Of a DNA stretch of 64,000 bases, positions 48,901 through 59,641 are shown in pieces. The position numbers and the translations under genes are program-made. A model generated the notes under the pieces. It did no database searches, had not been told where the DNA came from, and saw only the letters and a program-made list of their open reading frames with translations. This stretch comes from Dicyema japonicum (taxonomy: Eukaryota; Dicyemida; Rhombozoa; Dicyemidae). Positions within the stretch are counted from its first letter, which is position 1; every line of letters starts with the position of its first letter. The DNA is taken from assembly GCA_011109175.1 (NCBI GenBank), contig RDEW01000063.1, positions 1-64,000 on the forward strand. Reading direction: 5' to 3'.

Positions 48901-50862
48901 AGATAGAAGAGGTCGAAATTTTGATTTTTTATATTATAGTTAAAAGCCTGCAATGTATTATTGGGGGATTAATTTGGTTGTTACAAGCACAATTAATAAA
49001 ATAAATAACTCTGTCAGTATTCATCTAAATACGACGATGAACAATAAAATTGGCCAGTTTTCTTTAGTGCTGAGGACAGTATTCATCTCTATCTTTAACA
49101 CAATAGTAATGGTTGCATGTAATTGTGCTTCTTTTAACTGATAAAGTAGCTTATAATCTGGTGATAATGTCCTTGAAATCTTTTGTACTTTATCGTCATT
49201 ACTATAAAGTGATATTCTTATATCTTGACAGAATGGCTTTGCAATTTGTAATGAGTGACAGAAGTAAGAGAAAACTTGCATTACAAGATAATCCACATAC
49301 TGTTGCGACTGAAGTGTTTGTGGGTTTGCCACTGAAGGGGTCTACCGACTACCATCAGCTTCTTTAATTAAAGAAATTCAAGAAATTTAAAAGATCAAGC
49401 TCCTCCCAATCCACTTAACATAGACCTGTTAAAAATACCTCCAGAATACAAATACTCTTATGAAAAATGAATTAAACAACAAGTTATGGAATAGGTATCT
49501 ATCAGTCCGCCGGTTGGCCTGGACTGTTCATCCAGGTACCCCTTTCCCTTGTTAACCATCCATTTGCTGGTCTAAGCAGTTACACATCCTAATTTCATCT
49601 CCAGAACGTTGTAGGTACAAAGCCAGTACGCCTATCTTCAGTTAGTTCTCCTTTTGTAGGTCCTTTCCCCATTATGTACTTACACAGTAGTCCCAACCCG
49701 TCCTGTAGGGATCAATGATGTGGTTAACAAAGTCCCGTGTAGATCCCAATTCGAATGTAGGGAACAATTGGTGTGGGTACTAGATCCAACTTGGAAAATG
49801 TCCGTTAATGTGCAAAAGAACGGAAGAAATCTATAACAAAAAGTTTTTTTTCTGAATTAAAATCATTGGAGCCATCGTTATCAGCTAGGACAATTATGAC
49901 TGATTTCGAAAAAGCAGCTATAAATGGATTGAATATTATATTTCCTGATGGTATTACGAAGGGCTGTTTCTTTCATTTGTCCCAATCCATATTTAGATGC
50001 ATCTAATCACAGGGACTACAATTATTATATCAGAGAGATTCAGAATTCGCTTTGAAAATGCGCATAATTGCGCCGCTCGCATTTGTCCCCACATTAAATG
50101 TTGTTCATTATTTTGAACATTTGTGCGATTACAACAGTTTCCCAGAAAAAAGCTCAACCTGTACTGGATTATGTAGAAGATATTTGGATATGACGTCCCG
50201 ACCGCCGTCAAGTATGTCGTTGTCCACGTTTTGCCCATGAATCGTGGAATTGTTTTGAAGCAGCGAGAGTTGCTGGGTCTATAACAAATAACTCTTGCGA
50301 AGGATGGCATCATTCTTTTAATTCTTTAATTGGAGCGTGTCATCCTACTATTTGGAAGTTTATTGATGTTTTGAAGAAAGAACAACCAAGAAATAAAACT
50401 AAAATTGAACAGTATATTGCTGGTGGGGAAGGTCCTACACAAAAGAAAAAAATACAGAGATAATGCTTAAGAATTCAACGCATTGTAAATGACTTCGATA
50501 ATCGCGAAATTCTTGACTATTTAAAAGGCATTGCCTAATTTAGCATTTTAGAAATTAACACAATGTTTTTGTTAATAATTGTTATAAACTTGTTTTCAAA
50601 AAATTATATTATCATAAATATTAACTTAAAGGTTGACCTTTAATTTTAATCAATAATCAGTAAGATAATCAATAATTTTTCTATCAATTTTTCTATCACT
50701 TTAACCAATACACTCAATTTAACACTATTTGGAGAATTGAAGTTGTCAATTTTCTTCTATCTTGGGGATCTGGCCACGTGACTCGTTTCGTCAAATTAAT
50801 CGCCAAAATCACATTTTAATAATAATATTAAAAATAAAAATTTCGACCTCTTCCTTCAAGAA
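48901..50862 (+). mobile_element. MULE (Mutator-like) DNA transposon, decayed, nested in LINE A9
   Basis: Imperfect terminal inverted repeats: AGAAGAGGTCGAAATTTTGA at about 48922-48941 against the reverse complement of 50839-50859. Flanks 48892-48900 (ACCACGTGG) and 50863-50871 (CCCACGTGG) look like a 9-bp target duplication with one mismatch, the size known for MULEs. Length 1962 bp. The interior carries a broken MULE transposase. Confidence 0.85.
49850..50400 (+). pseudogene. MULE transposase remnant
   Basis: Pieces in the family order: TIMTDFEKAAINGLNIIFPD, GITKGCFFHLSQSIFR, DSEFALKMRIIAPLAFVPTL, YFEHL, then in shifted frames FAHESWNCFEAARVAGSITN, NNSCEGWHHSFNSLIGACHP and TIWKFIDVLKKEQ. 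The DFE and EGWH blocks are hallmarks of the MULE_transposase domain. At least three frameshifts or stops. Confidence 0.85.
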
Positions 50863-53299
50863 CCCACGTGGTCGCTTGGATTTACCGGCGATGAATTTAC
50901 CGGCAAGGTCATACGGAGGGGCCGTCGTGGAAAGCGACCACAAGATCGTCGTAGCCCTGTTTGATATTACAAGTGGCACGCACTTCAGGAACAAAGCCAC
51001 CTCAGGTTATACGGAGAGGATGCCTAGTCGAGAGATTATGTTTTTCACATTTCACTAGAAATATCTATCGAGCATCTATGGAACATTATCTACAGCAATA
51101 GAGACAGGCCTTCTACCGAGAGTCACTTGGACGCATACAATGGAAAGAATTCACATGGCTGCAGACGAACACATTGGGAGGCGGCCGCACAACGCACGAG
51201 GTACCGAGCAGGGCCACCCCGATGTTCCCGCACTAGCTGCAAAACAGAAGGATCTTCGACTATCGCTTAAAACATGACTACATAGACAGGAAATGCTTTT
51301 ACAGTCGGAACGTACCAGGATACAAAGAAAAATCAGAAAATTAAAAAGTGAACATGTTGCAAACGTTTTGGATGCCAGGCTAAAGAAAGTGGAGAATCTA
51401 AAGATTGTGCGCAGATGTTCTTGGCAATGCGCCTGCTTAAGAGGAGGAACCAAAAGGGCAAACTAAAAATTTAGGATAACAAAGGGAATATGATTTTTGA
51501 CGCTACGGAACAAGCCGAACTTATTGCTGCTCATTTTGAACGACTCTTTGACGTTGACGGGGAAAAGGTGGACCTAATCACTGGTAATGCAGGAAATCTT
51601 GTAAATGAAATCACGGTGGGAGAAGTTATGAAAGCAATAGAGAGACTGAAGTGCAATCGCTCGTCAGGACCGGATGGCATAAGTGCTGAGTTAATGAAGT
51701 ACGGCCCAAAACCCTAGTGGAAATTGTGGCCAAAGTATTAAACAAAATGTTTGCAACTAAAGACCTTCTTCCGTTGAGCAAAGGAATTCTAGTGCCGATT
51801 CAAAAGCTAAATAAAAGGGCGGGCCTTGTGGAAAACCTGTGCCCAGTCATCCTACTCAATACGCTAAGAAAGGTCCTTGCTCTGGTGATGCTGGATCGTG
51901 TGCAAGAGCCTGTGAATGAATTCCTGTCATCGAGCCACAGTGGATTCAGGACAGGCAGATCTACCGCTGATGTGGTCTGGGCATAGGTAGCGTTGTGCCA
52001 CTTACCAAAGATTTGAGAGTGCGACTACAAGTTTGGGGATCGACATGTCGAGAGTTTTCGACACAATTCGCCGAGGAAAGCTTATTGATGTTTTACGGGG
52101 ATTCCTTAATAGGGATTTTGTCAGGATGATAGAAGTTTTATTGTCGAACACAGAACTGACGGTACGAGATGGGAGTACGTCGTCTAGAAATTTTTCGACG
52201 ACTGTGGGTACCCCCCAGGGGGATTTCCTTTCCCCTTTGCTGATTGTGGTATCCCTGGAGGTAGCGTGGTCTTAGAAGTTTTTATAATGGTCAAATCACC
52301 GAAATTATATACGCTGATGATGTGGATTTTGTATCGGAAGATAAAGCAGCCTTGAGGCGGTTACTTGACGTTCCCCCTGCAGAGCTTGAGAAATAGTTTC
52401 TTAGTGTGAAAACAACTAAAACTAAAATTGTGGAAATCGTACGCGTGGGATCAAGATTGGAAGAGAGAAGACGTTTCAGAAAGCTCAGCTCCCTCCTCGG
52501 AGACAGTGAGGACATAACCCGGAGGAAAGTACTATCGACGGTCGCAATGAACAGGATGAAGACGGATTGGTTGGCTAAAAGACCGGTAACGGTCGCGCTT
52601 CGTTTGCGCCTCTATAATGCTTTCTTGAAGCCGGTCCTGCTATATAACTCTTCCTGCTAGGGGATCTCGTTCTCAGAAACCAAAAATCTTAACTCCTTCC
52701 ACCGAAGGCAATTACAAATACTATGCGGGGTACAATGGCCGACACGGATCAACAATGAGCTCAACGCGACCTGTGACTTGGGATGTGATGTGGCCCGACG
52801 GAGACTGTTTGGACACGTCCTACGGATGGACCCCACATCACCTGTAAATTTGGCAATGGATGAATATTTCGCTGCAAGGGCAAAGAAATATCGGAGGCGT
52901 CTGCGTACTACGCTACTGGGGGTGCTGGATGAGGATTTCAAGGTAATCAACCGGGGGCTCGTAAGTAAGGAGGATCTGGATACTATGAAAAGTTTGGCGT
53001 GTAACAAGGGAGGATGGACGAGATTGTTCAGAAAAAATCGCTTTAAGTGCTGACGTGAGGAAATATAACAATTATGTTTCTACGATAATATTAATAAATA
53101 AATTAATTATATTTTTTTACAAAATAATTTAAAACTCGGTTAGAAATAATATTGCTAAATTTAAATTTGTTTAAAAATGATAAATTAAAAATAATCGAAT
53201 AAAATATTGAATTCTGTGTTAATAATAAATTTCTCATTTGGAATGTCGTATGTCTTATAATTTATAATTCTAGACTATTAAATATATTTTATTGTAACA

Positions 53300-54425
53300 A
53301 TGGGTGTTTAGCTACTAAAAGAATTTTTGCCGACTGCACAACGACCAGAGAGACTATTAAAAACGTGCCCATGCTTTAAAAAAAACTAGATTTTTGATGT
53401 TGATTTCTTCGACAAAAGCACCGTGGACTATTTGGTCTTGTTCATTGCTTACAGCAATAATAAACATGTGGTTTTATGTGATATAAATCTGCAGTATTAT
53501 CTTGAAACAAAGAAGAGTTTGAAAAGTCTTCTCAGGAATAAAGAGGAGTCTTTTGTCTTTCAAGTTTATGTCGTGAAGTGTGAGGACTCATTCGAGACCA
53601 TTTTGGATCTGCTGTTTTGTCCTACGACACGAAGACAGCTCGGAAAGGTACTCAAGAAGATGCACAAGTCGAGAATACTGTTTTCCATTAGTCCCTTAAT
53701 TCGCAGAGTTTCCTTCTCAGATTCCGGGGAATTCACATCCTACGACGTGGATATAAGAAACATACCCACAAAGGCTATACAAGAACAGGCTAAAAACGAT
53801 CTTATCGAGAAACTACGGACAGAAATCTTATCCAACCATGCCCAAGTCATTGGAGACCTGGGTAGTATTTACAACAGGATAGGTTTTCTAGAAGGTATCA
53901 GTTTTGCTTATTTTTAGATGGCCAGAAACGTATGTATTATTATTGCTTGCTCTTAGTGTGGATTACAAAGTCAATTTAAGTAATTTGAGAGAAACAGTGG
54001 CCAAAAAATCCGAGAATACATCTCCTGAAAACAAGAAACTGGCGGATTTATTAATCGGGGGTTTTGTTGGGTCGTTTCTTGTAGAATTTGATAGTTTGAG
54101 TGAAAAATTTTATGATCTTACAGCAAGGACTACGGATGACTACATATATAGTACATATAACCAGTTTGACGAAAAATTTAATAGTCTAATTGAAAACCTT
54201 AAAGATTCCACTTTGAAAAGTCTCGAAAATTTAAAAGATCAATTTGAAAAACAGAACAATGAAATTAAGGGTTTGTAGCCGTTTTATTGTTTGTAGGTCT
54301 TATTTCAGACATGAATCCGTCACGTGATCCATCATGGCACTCAATTCTTTCGGAAGATTTCATAGAAATCTCTGACGACGATGAAACGAATTCCGTTTAT
54401 TTCCAACGGAATAATCGGGATTAGT
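53300..54425 (+). CDS. Unrecognised coiled-coil-rich protein gene
   Basis: Not recognised. Exons inferred from frame: end of a 5' exon near 53360 (TTTRETIKN), 25-nt intron 53366-53390, long exon 53391-53895, 23-nt intron, a 17-nt exon, 23-nt intron to about 53956, exon 53957-54270, 26-nt intron, last exon to TAG at about 54425; all GT-AG. The first half is globular (FDKSTVDYLVLFIAYSNNKH, FVFQVYVVKCEDSFETILDL). The second half is heptad-rich (FDEKFNSLIENLKDSTLKSL) and ends with an acidic tail FIEISDDDETN. No signal peptide or membrane span. Its 5' end is unresolved. The consistent mini-introns argue that it is a live host gene. Confidence 0.6.
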
Positions 54426-55039
54426 TAATATTCCATCATTCTTTTACATTTCGAATTTTTAAAACTTGTTTTGGTTTTGTAATTGATTTTAAATGAGATT
54501 TGATGTATCGATTTACACATATTATGTTAGTGCCAATTGAATTTCTAATTAAATTATTGATTTCAATTACAATCTTCCATAAATTGTCTAACTTAATGGT
54601 TTCATGGGAAAACATGTTTGGATAGAAATGTGACTCACGTGGAGAGAGGATTTATCAATTTATCGATAATTTTATAAAAGGGGAGTTATTTTAAGTATTA
54701 AAGATGTCTAATTTAACTACTTTTATTGTATTTAAAGTTATATATATTTTCTAACATCAACTTAATTATTGTATTATCTTTTTGAATAAGTATTTGGATT
54801 TAACTCTCCCACTCTTCTCGTGGGAATGGATTATCAAAATAATTTTAGTCAATTTATTGAAATGTAATTTTAAAATTATTAAAATCAGATATGTATACAA
54901 GACCAATTAAATGGGATTAGTATATTAATGAATTTGTGTCCAAGTGAATTGACAATTAAGTAATCGAATTAGTCTAGCTTAATTAATTTGGAAGTTGTTT
55001 TAATATTAAAACATTTTAAAGCAATAATTAAATATTGTA
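54426..55039. other. Intergenic, AT-rich
   Basis: No ORF or repeat recognised between the coiled-coil gene and the RTE copy. Confidence 0.4.
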
Positions 55040-55960
55040 AATTATGATTCGACTAAACTTTTGGATACTGTATCAAATAACGGGATTAAAATTAGAGGCA
55101 GGAACATCAATAATTTGCGCTATGCTGACGATACAACCTTACTGGCTGAAACAGAGGATGGCCTCAGGGGGTTGATTCTAAGATTAAGAGAAGAGAGCGC
55201 CGTCTTTGGTTTATTGCTAAATATCAAGAAGACCAAAATTATGACTACTGCTAATAATGGAATAATGGAAATAAAAATTGGGAATGAGAAATTAGAGAGT
55301 TGCGATAATGTTGTCTTTCTGGGATGTCTAATTAATCGGAATGGTGACGGAGGCTTGGAAATCAAAAGGCGAATTACCATGGAACGAGACACCTTCCAGA
55401 GAATGAATAGAATTTGGAAAAACGAAAATATTTGCTTAAGGACCAAATGCAGACTAGTTAATGCAATCGTGTTCCCGGTTTTTCTACACGGCGCAGAATC
55501 ATGGATACTGAAAAAGGCGGATATACGAAAAATTGATGCTTTTGAGCTGTGGTGCTGGAGGAGGTTACTAAGAATCCCTTGGACTTCCAAAATAACAAAC
55601 ATCGATGTACTCAAACGGGTAAAGACTGACATTTCGCTAGAAGGAAGAATCGTAAAACACACATTGGCGTTCTTTGGGCATGTTGTCCGCTCTGATTCAC
55701 TGGAAAAAACCATTATGCTGAGCAATATTACTGAGAAGAGAAGACCTGGCCGACTGAGGACTCGGTGGCTATCCACGTGGAAGACGTCACGAGAATGCCT
55801 ATATCAAGGCTACTTAAAATTGCAACGGATCGGGGAGGAAACTCGTTCATGAGATCTCCAAGGGTCGGACACGACTTAATTGGACAACATAACATAAACT
55901 TGAAAGATAGGAATCTATAGTGGTCACATGCGTTTCCTTCTTTTTCAAGACCCACAAGAT
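55040..55960 (+). mobile_element. 5'-truncated RTE/BovB-like LINE
   Basis: The frame 55061-55852 is open for 263 codons: GIKIRGRNINNLRYADDTTL with an intact YADD, LLLNIKKTKIMTT, VVFLGCLINRNGDGGLEIKR, RLVNAIVFPVFLHGAESWIL, DAFELWCWRRLLRIPW and AFFGHVVRSDSLEKTIML. This is the C-terminal half of RTE/BovB-type proteins, highly conserved across animals. A single frameshift at about 55775 leads into the last ~50 codons (DVTRMPISRLLKIATDRGGN). It is much less damaged than any other LINE here, so it arrived recently. The endonuclease and RT fingers are missing. Confidence 0.85.
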
Positions 55961-56300
55961 TCCATCCTTTGAAAAATATCTGATTTTCTTTTCATACAAA
56001 AATTTGAAATTCATACAATAGCTCTGTACAGAAATAGTCAGTTAATCAACGAGTTTAACACTCATATTTTGCTATCAAAAGAAATATTATTGTAGCTGTT
56101 CGAAAGGGTTGTCAAGTATGCAGGTTTTCATTCCTTTCAAAGTATGAAATTAATACAATTCATATATTTTGTCGCGAGCACAACGGACAACCATGCACAA
56201 CGGACAACAAATCACGTGTCAATCAATGTCAAAATCACGCCATGTCATTTGATAGTAGATTAGATAATAGCACTTTCGTGTAAATATTCGTAAATCTAAG
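55961..56300. other. Intergenic
   Basis: No feature recognised. Confidence 0.4.
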
Positions 56301-56301
56301 G

Positions 56302-56770
56302 ATGCCTGCATACAGAGGTTTTATTAAATGTTATGAGGAATATGAAATATTCGAACGCATTATTAAAGACCAAGTATTTCCAAGTACCAACAGGCATAAT
56401 AAATTTCGTCTTCTACAAAAAGCAAGAAATTTCATGATGATCAACGATAAAATGATCTCAAAGATCAGAATGGAAATCACAAGCTTGTCATTTGTATGGA
56501 CAATGATATGGATTTTTAACCTCAGCACTCCACAACCAGTCTCATCTTCTAATGAATAAAATGAGGATCTCTGCAATAAACATTACTTCCACATTAAAAG
56601 AAGTGTTATCCGCAAAGTAATTAATTCCTGTGAAATCTGTAAGTTTTCTACTCCTTTAAAAGTTTGTTTTTTGGTAATATTTTAATAGATAGGTGATGAA
56701 GAACATCATTGCATTAAAACCACATGAAAAGTTTCAAATAGATCTTATTGATCTGAAAATATTTTTCAAT
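56302..56770 (+). pseudogene. Integrase N-terminal part (KRBA2/Gypsy/Ginger type)
   Basis: ATG 56302 frame with RHNKFRLLQKARNFMMINDK, then KRSVIRKVINSCEICKFSTP (zinc-binding C-x2-C half) and, beyond a short intron-like gap, HEKFQIDLIDL (start of the rve core). The rest is displaced to 58318-58978 by a family B LINE and a Tigger-like element. Confidence 0.6.
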
Positions 56771-56784
56771 TATTATTTTTTTTT

Positions 56785-57285
56785 AACAAAAAATTTTTTT
56801 AACAATTAAACAAATGTCAGTTGAGGAAGCCTGCTGCGTGGATTGCGAACGAGTTCCCTCGGAGTATGGCTATTCCAATCTTTTGTCTTAGCCATAACCC
56901 TTCTCGTTGATCCCTTTTCTTTCTGACAAGCAATCCTCCGAGTTCTTGCAAGAATTCAGCCGTCATTGGACCAACGGCTCCCGATGATTCGGTCGCAACA
57001 GGAGTAAATCGGTAGCGATCCCCGAGGCAAGAATATTTCTTGATTTTTAGGTTTTCCGCGGTCGAAGCAGCTGCTCCAGGTGTCTGAACAGATTTTAAAT
57101 GTTCGTGCTTGAGAACGTGTCTATGCAAGTTGCGTCCCAGACCAAAGATCTTCCAGACGTGAAGGGGAAAAGGGTCATCCCGTCAGGTCTCTTCCCATCT
57201 CCTCGATCAAGACCCACTGGTTCAAGCTGTGCTGGGAAGCCTGAAGCCTTCAGAGCTCTGACGATCAATTATTTTTTATAAATAA
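56785..57285 (-). mobile_element. LINE family B 3' end with KRPDG region
   Basis: From 57285 on the minus strand: LKASGFPAQLEPVGLDRGDG, KRPDGMTLFPF, GRSLVWDATCIDT; then after a frameshift KIKKYSCLGDRYRFTPVATE and AEFLQELGGLL. The tail TTAATTGTT plus A runs equals the copies at 4.7 and 5.7 kb. Best view of the family B C-terminal domain: the RPDG...WD-T pattern suggests a PD-(D/E)XK-like nuclease fold (inference). Confidence 0.8.
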
Positions 57286-57299
57286 ATATTTAAAACTAA

Positions 57300-58312
57300 A
57301 AATTTTACATGTCTTCGAAAGCTTCTCGTTGTAATTATATAAGGTTTCCAAAAACTCGAAATTTTGAGATATAAAGATGAGAATAATGCTACATCGTGTC
57401 AAACAATCGCTCAAAGATTTTCTGATTTATTTGATATTCGGATTTCAAGAAAAACAGTGAATAATATTCTTAATTCCCGAGAGTCCATATTAAAAATATC
57501 TAAAAATTATAATCCTTCAACAAAGACATGCAAATCGTCAGAATTTCCTGAACTTGATACTAAGCTTATTGAATGGATGGATTTGATGGAATCTAAGGGT
57601 ATTTTTAATTTGCTTATGTTATGTGCTATGTTAAATGATAGATTAATATCAAATAAAGCACAAAATATTGCTGAAAAGTTATCAATTTGTGATTTCAAGA
57701 ATTCAAAAGGATTTATAACAAGATTCAAAAAAGACATGTTTTTCGAATGCATAAATTACACGGGAAACAATTAAAAATTGTTTCAATAAATTGCGTAAAC
57801 AAAATATCGAGGTCATTCCAAATGATTGGGGGCAATATTATTACTGAATGTTTTAGGGAAATTGGCATTTTGGACCCTTTGGACATAGAAATATTCATTG
57901 ATATTCAATACCATTAAAATGAAGCAATAATTAATGAATACGACGAAATGGTGTTATTGGAGAGGTCTGAAAAAAATCCATTGTCGAAGACGAAATGATG
58001 AATTCTAAAAAAGGACGAAATAATTGATGGAGGTACTAGAACTGAAAACAAAACTGAGATTTTAAATGCACTATATCTGATTGAACAAAAAATAATAAAT
58101 AATATCGAAAATGATGTAAAAATAATTTCCGCTATTAGAAGATACACTCAAAATAATATTTTAAAAAATAAGACAGCTTGGGTTAAAATACTATTTTGAT
58201 AAAAAAATAATTTTTTTACTAATGGTTTTTTAAATAATTTTTTTTCAATTTCCCAAATTGGCCAAAAACAGTTCAGAAACAATTTTGGGCCAATTTAAGG
58301 GACTTTACTGTA
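57300..58312 (+). mobile_element. Degenerate Tigger/pogo DNA transposon
   Basis: The N-terminal transposase frame (57364-57774) shows helix-turn-helix DNA-binding parts: SCQTIAQRFSDLFDIRISRK, TVNNILNSRESI, FPELDTKLIEWMD, IAEKLSICDFKNSKGFITRF (CENPB-type). Frameshifted C-terminal scraps follow (KLRKQNIEVIPNDWG), the DDE core being lost. The right end 58236-58312 (ending ACTTTACTGTA) is the inverted partner of the TACAGTA end at 5577. Confidence 0.7.
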
Positions 58313-58317
58313 TTTAA

Positions 58318-58978
58318 TTTAGGTTTCAATGGAATTAAAAGGCATATTCTATGAATATGGGCTTTGTATGATTTTACAATCAGACAATGCTACAGAATTT
58401 AAAAATTATGATATTCGGGCACTTACTAATTAATTTAATATTAAACAAGTTCACGGAAGACCAAACAATCCTCGTTCTCAAGGCATTCGGTTGTTTTTAT
58501 ATTTTTAAGGTGTCATAGAACGATTCAATCAAACCACCTCACAGAATCTGTCAAAAATGATGGAAAAAAACGCTGAAAAATCTTGGATTTAAATGTTATT
58601 TAGTGTCACTTATAACATAACTGTACATTCGTCGAATGGAAGAACACTTTTGTATAGAGGCATTCCTGGTTTGAACACTGTTACAATAAATGATGGTTGG
58701 TTGTATTTTTTTATAATTTGACAGATTTGGAGAATGATATTTGCGAAAAGACAGTAAACACTAATGTCGTTTTGTATGATGAGACGAAACAAATAATGAA
58801 GCTACAAAGTCTGCTTGTGAAATGGGTTACAAAAATGATTTTAAAATTAGAAAACTTTCAACTTACGTTCATTAAACCAACTTTGAATTCACCTCATTTT
58901 AAGAGGATGAACAAAAAGCTGAATGTTTATCATGGTAAATACACGTTTTCTATAGGAGATCAAATTTTTATTAAATAA
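58318..58978 (+). pseudogene. Integrase core and C-terminal part
   Basis: Reads MELKGIFYEYGLCMILQSDN (core Asp in QSDN), EFKNYDIRALT, VHGRPNNPRSQG, then VIERFNQTTSQNLSKMMEKN (core Glu region) and NITVHSSNGRTLLYRGIPGL. The last frame ends with GKYTFSIGDQIFIK. Continues the fragment at 56302-56770; several stops. Confidence 0.7.
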
Positions 58979-59244
58979 TTAAATGTAAGTTCGAGTTTTA
59001 AAAAATTATTGAACTAATCCTTTTCTAAGGATAATAAATTTGCGAGTCCATACTGTGAGAATGTAAAAGTTTTAAGTTTATTATCAAACAATCTTGTAGA
59101 GGTTAATATGTAAAAAAATATTTTTAGGTTTGTTTATTAACTGGTGAAAAAAATTATTCCAATGCATAAGGTCAAAAAATATAATTAATTTTGATGTAAT
59201 AAATTTTTTTTTTTTTTTATAAATAATTTATTACTTTATAACAA

Positions 59245-59575
59245 TTTAATTTGGGATGCTGCCTGTACTGACAGCTTTTCCCAGTCGAAACTTTTGAGGT
59301 CGGCAATGAAAGCGGGAGAGGCCGCCCGTTTATATGAAAACTCAAAAATAAAGAAATACAGCAGCCTCCTAAACCGTTTCCATGTACAGCCAGTGGTCGT
59401 CGAGACGAGCGGAGTCTTTGGCCCCAAGACGGTCTCTTTCCTTAGAGCACTTGGGTGTCTATTGACCAAAGCCTCGAGGGAGCGTCGGGAAACCGAGTGG
59501 CTTTTCCAAAGGATATCCCTGGCAGTAGTCAGAGGTAACAGCCACTCGATCATATCCGCTGGACTCTAGAACGAT
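59245..59575 (+). pseudogene. LINE family B 3' end
   Basis: Open from about 59250: LIWDAACTDSFSQSK, KIKKYSSLLNRFHVQPVVVE, GPKTVSFLRALGCLL, ISLAVVRGNSHSIISAGL and stop, then AT-rich tail. The full C-terminal module is uninterrupted. Confidence 0.8.
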
Positions 59576-59641
59576 TTTATTGTAATAAATTATCTCTAGA
59601 TTATTTTATTTCAGTAATTAATCGTGATATTGTTTGAATTT

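Larger units (their letters stand above)
48219..53060 (+). mobile_element. LINE family A copy A9, split by a MULE
   Basis: Starts with the 5' motif at 48219 (GGTTGAGGTGGT, lacking GACGT), ATG 48246, endonuclease pieces (ITSFYVRGISKEW, DVGCLKETKV, FIAGDWNSKAG) up to 48900. It is interrupted at TTW by a DNA transposon and resumes at 50863 with ARSYGGAVVESDHKIVVALF. RT 51490-52660: IERLKCNRSSGPDGISAELM, SSHSGFRTGRSTADVVWA, YADDVDFVSED, GTPQGDFLSPLL. C-terminus 52778-53053: RRLFGHVLRMD, LLGVLDEDFK. Numerous frameshifts. Confidence 0.85.

Noticed and set aside
55120-55776. 218-codon minus-strand frame
   Set aside because: Antisense shadow of the RTE/BovB reverse transcriptase.
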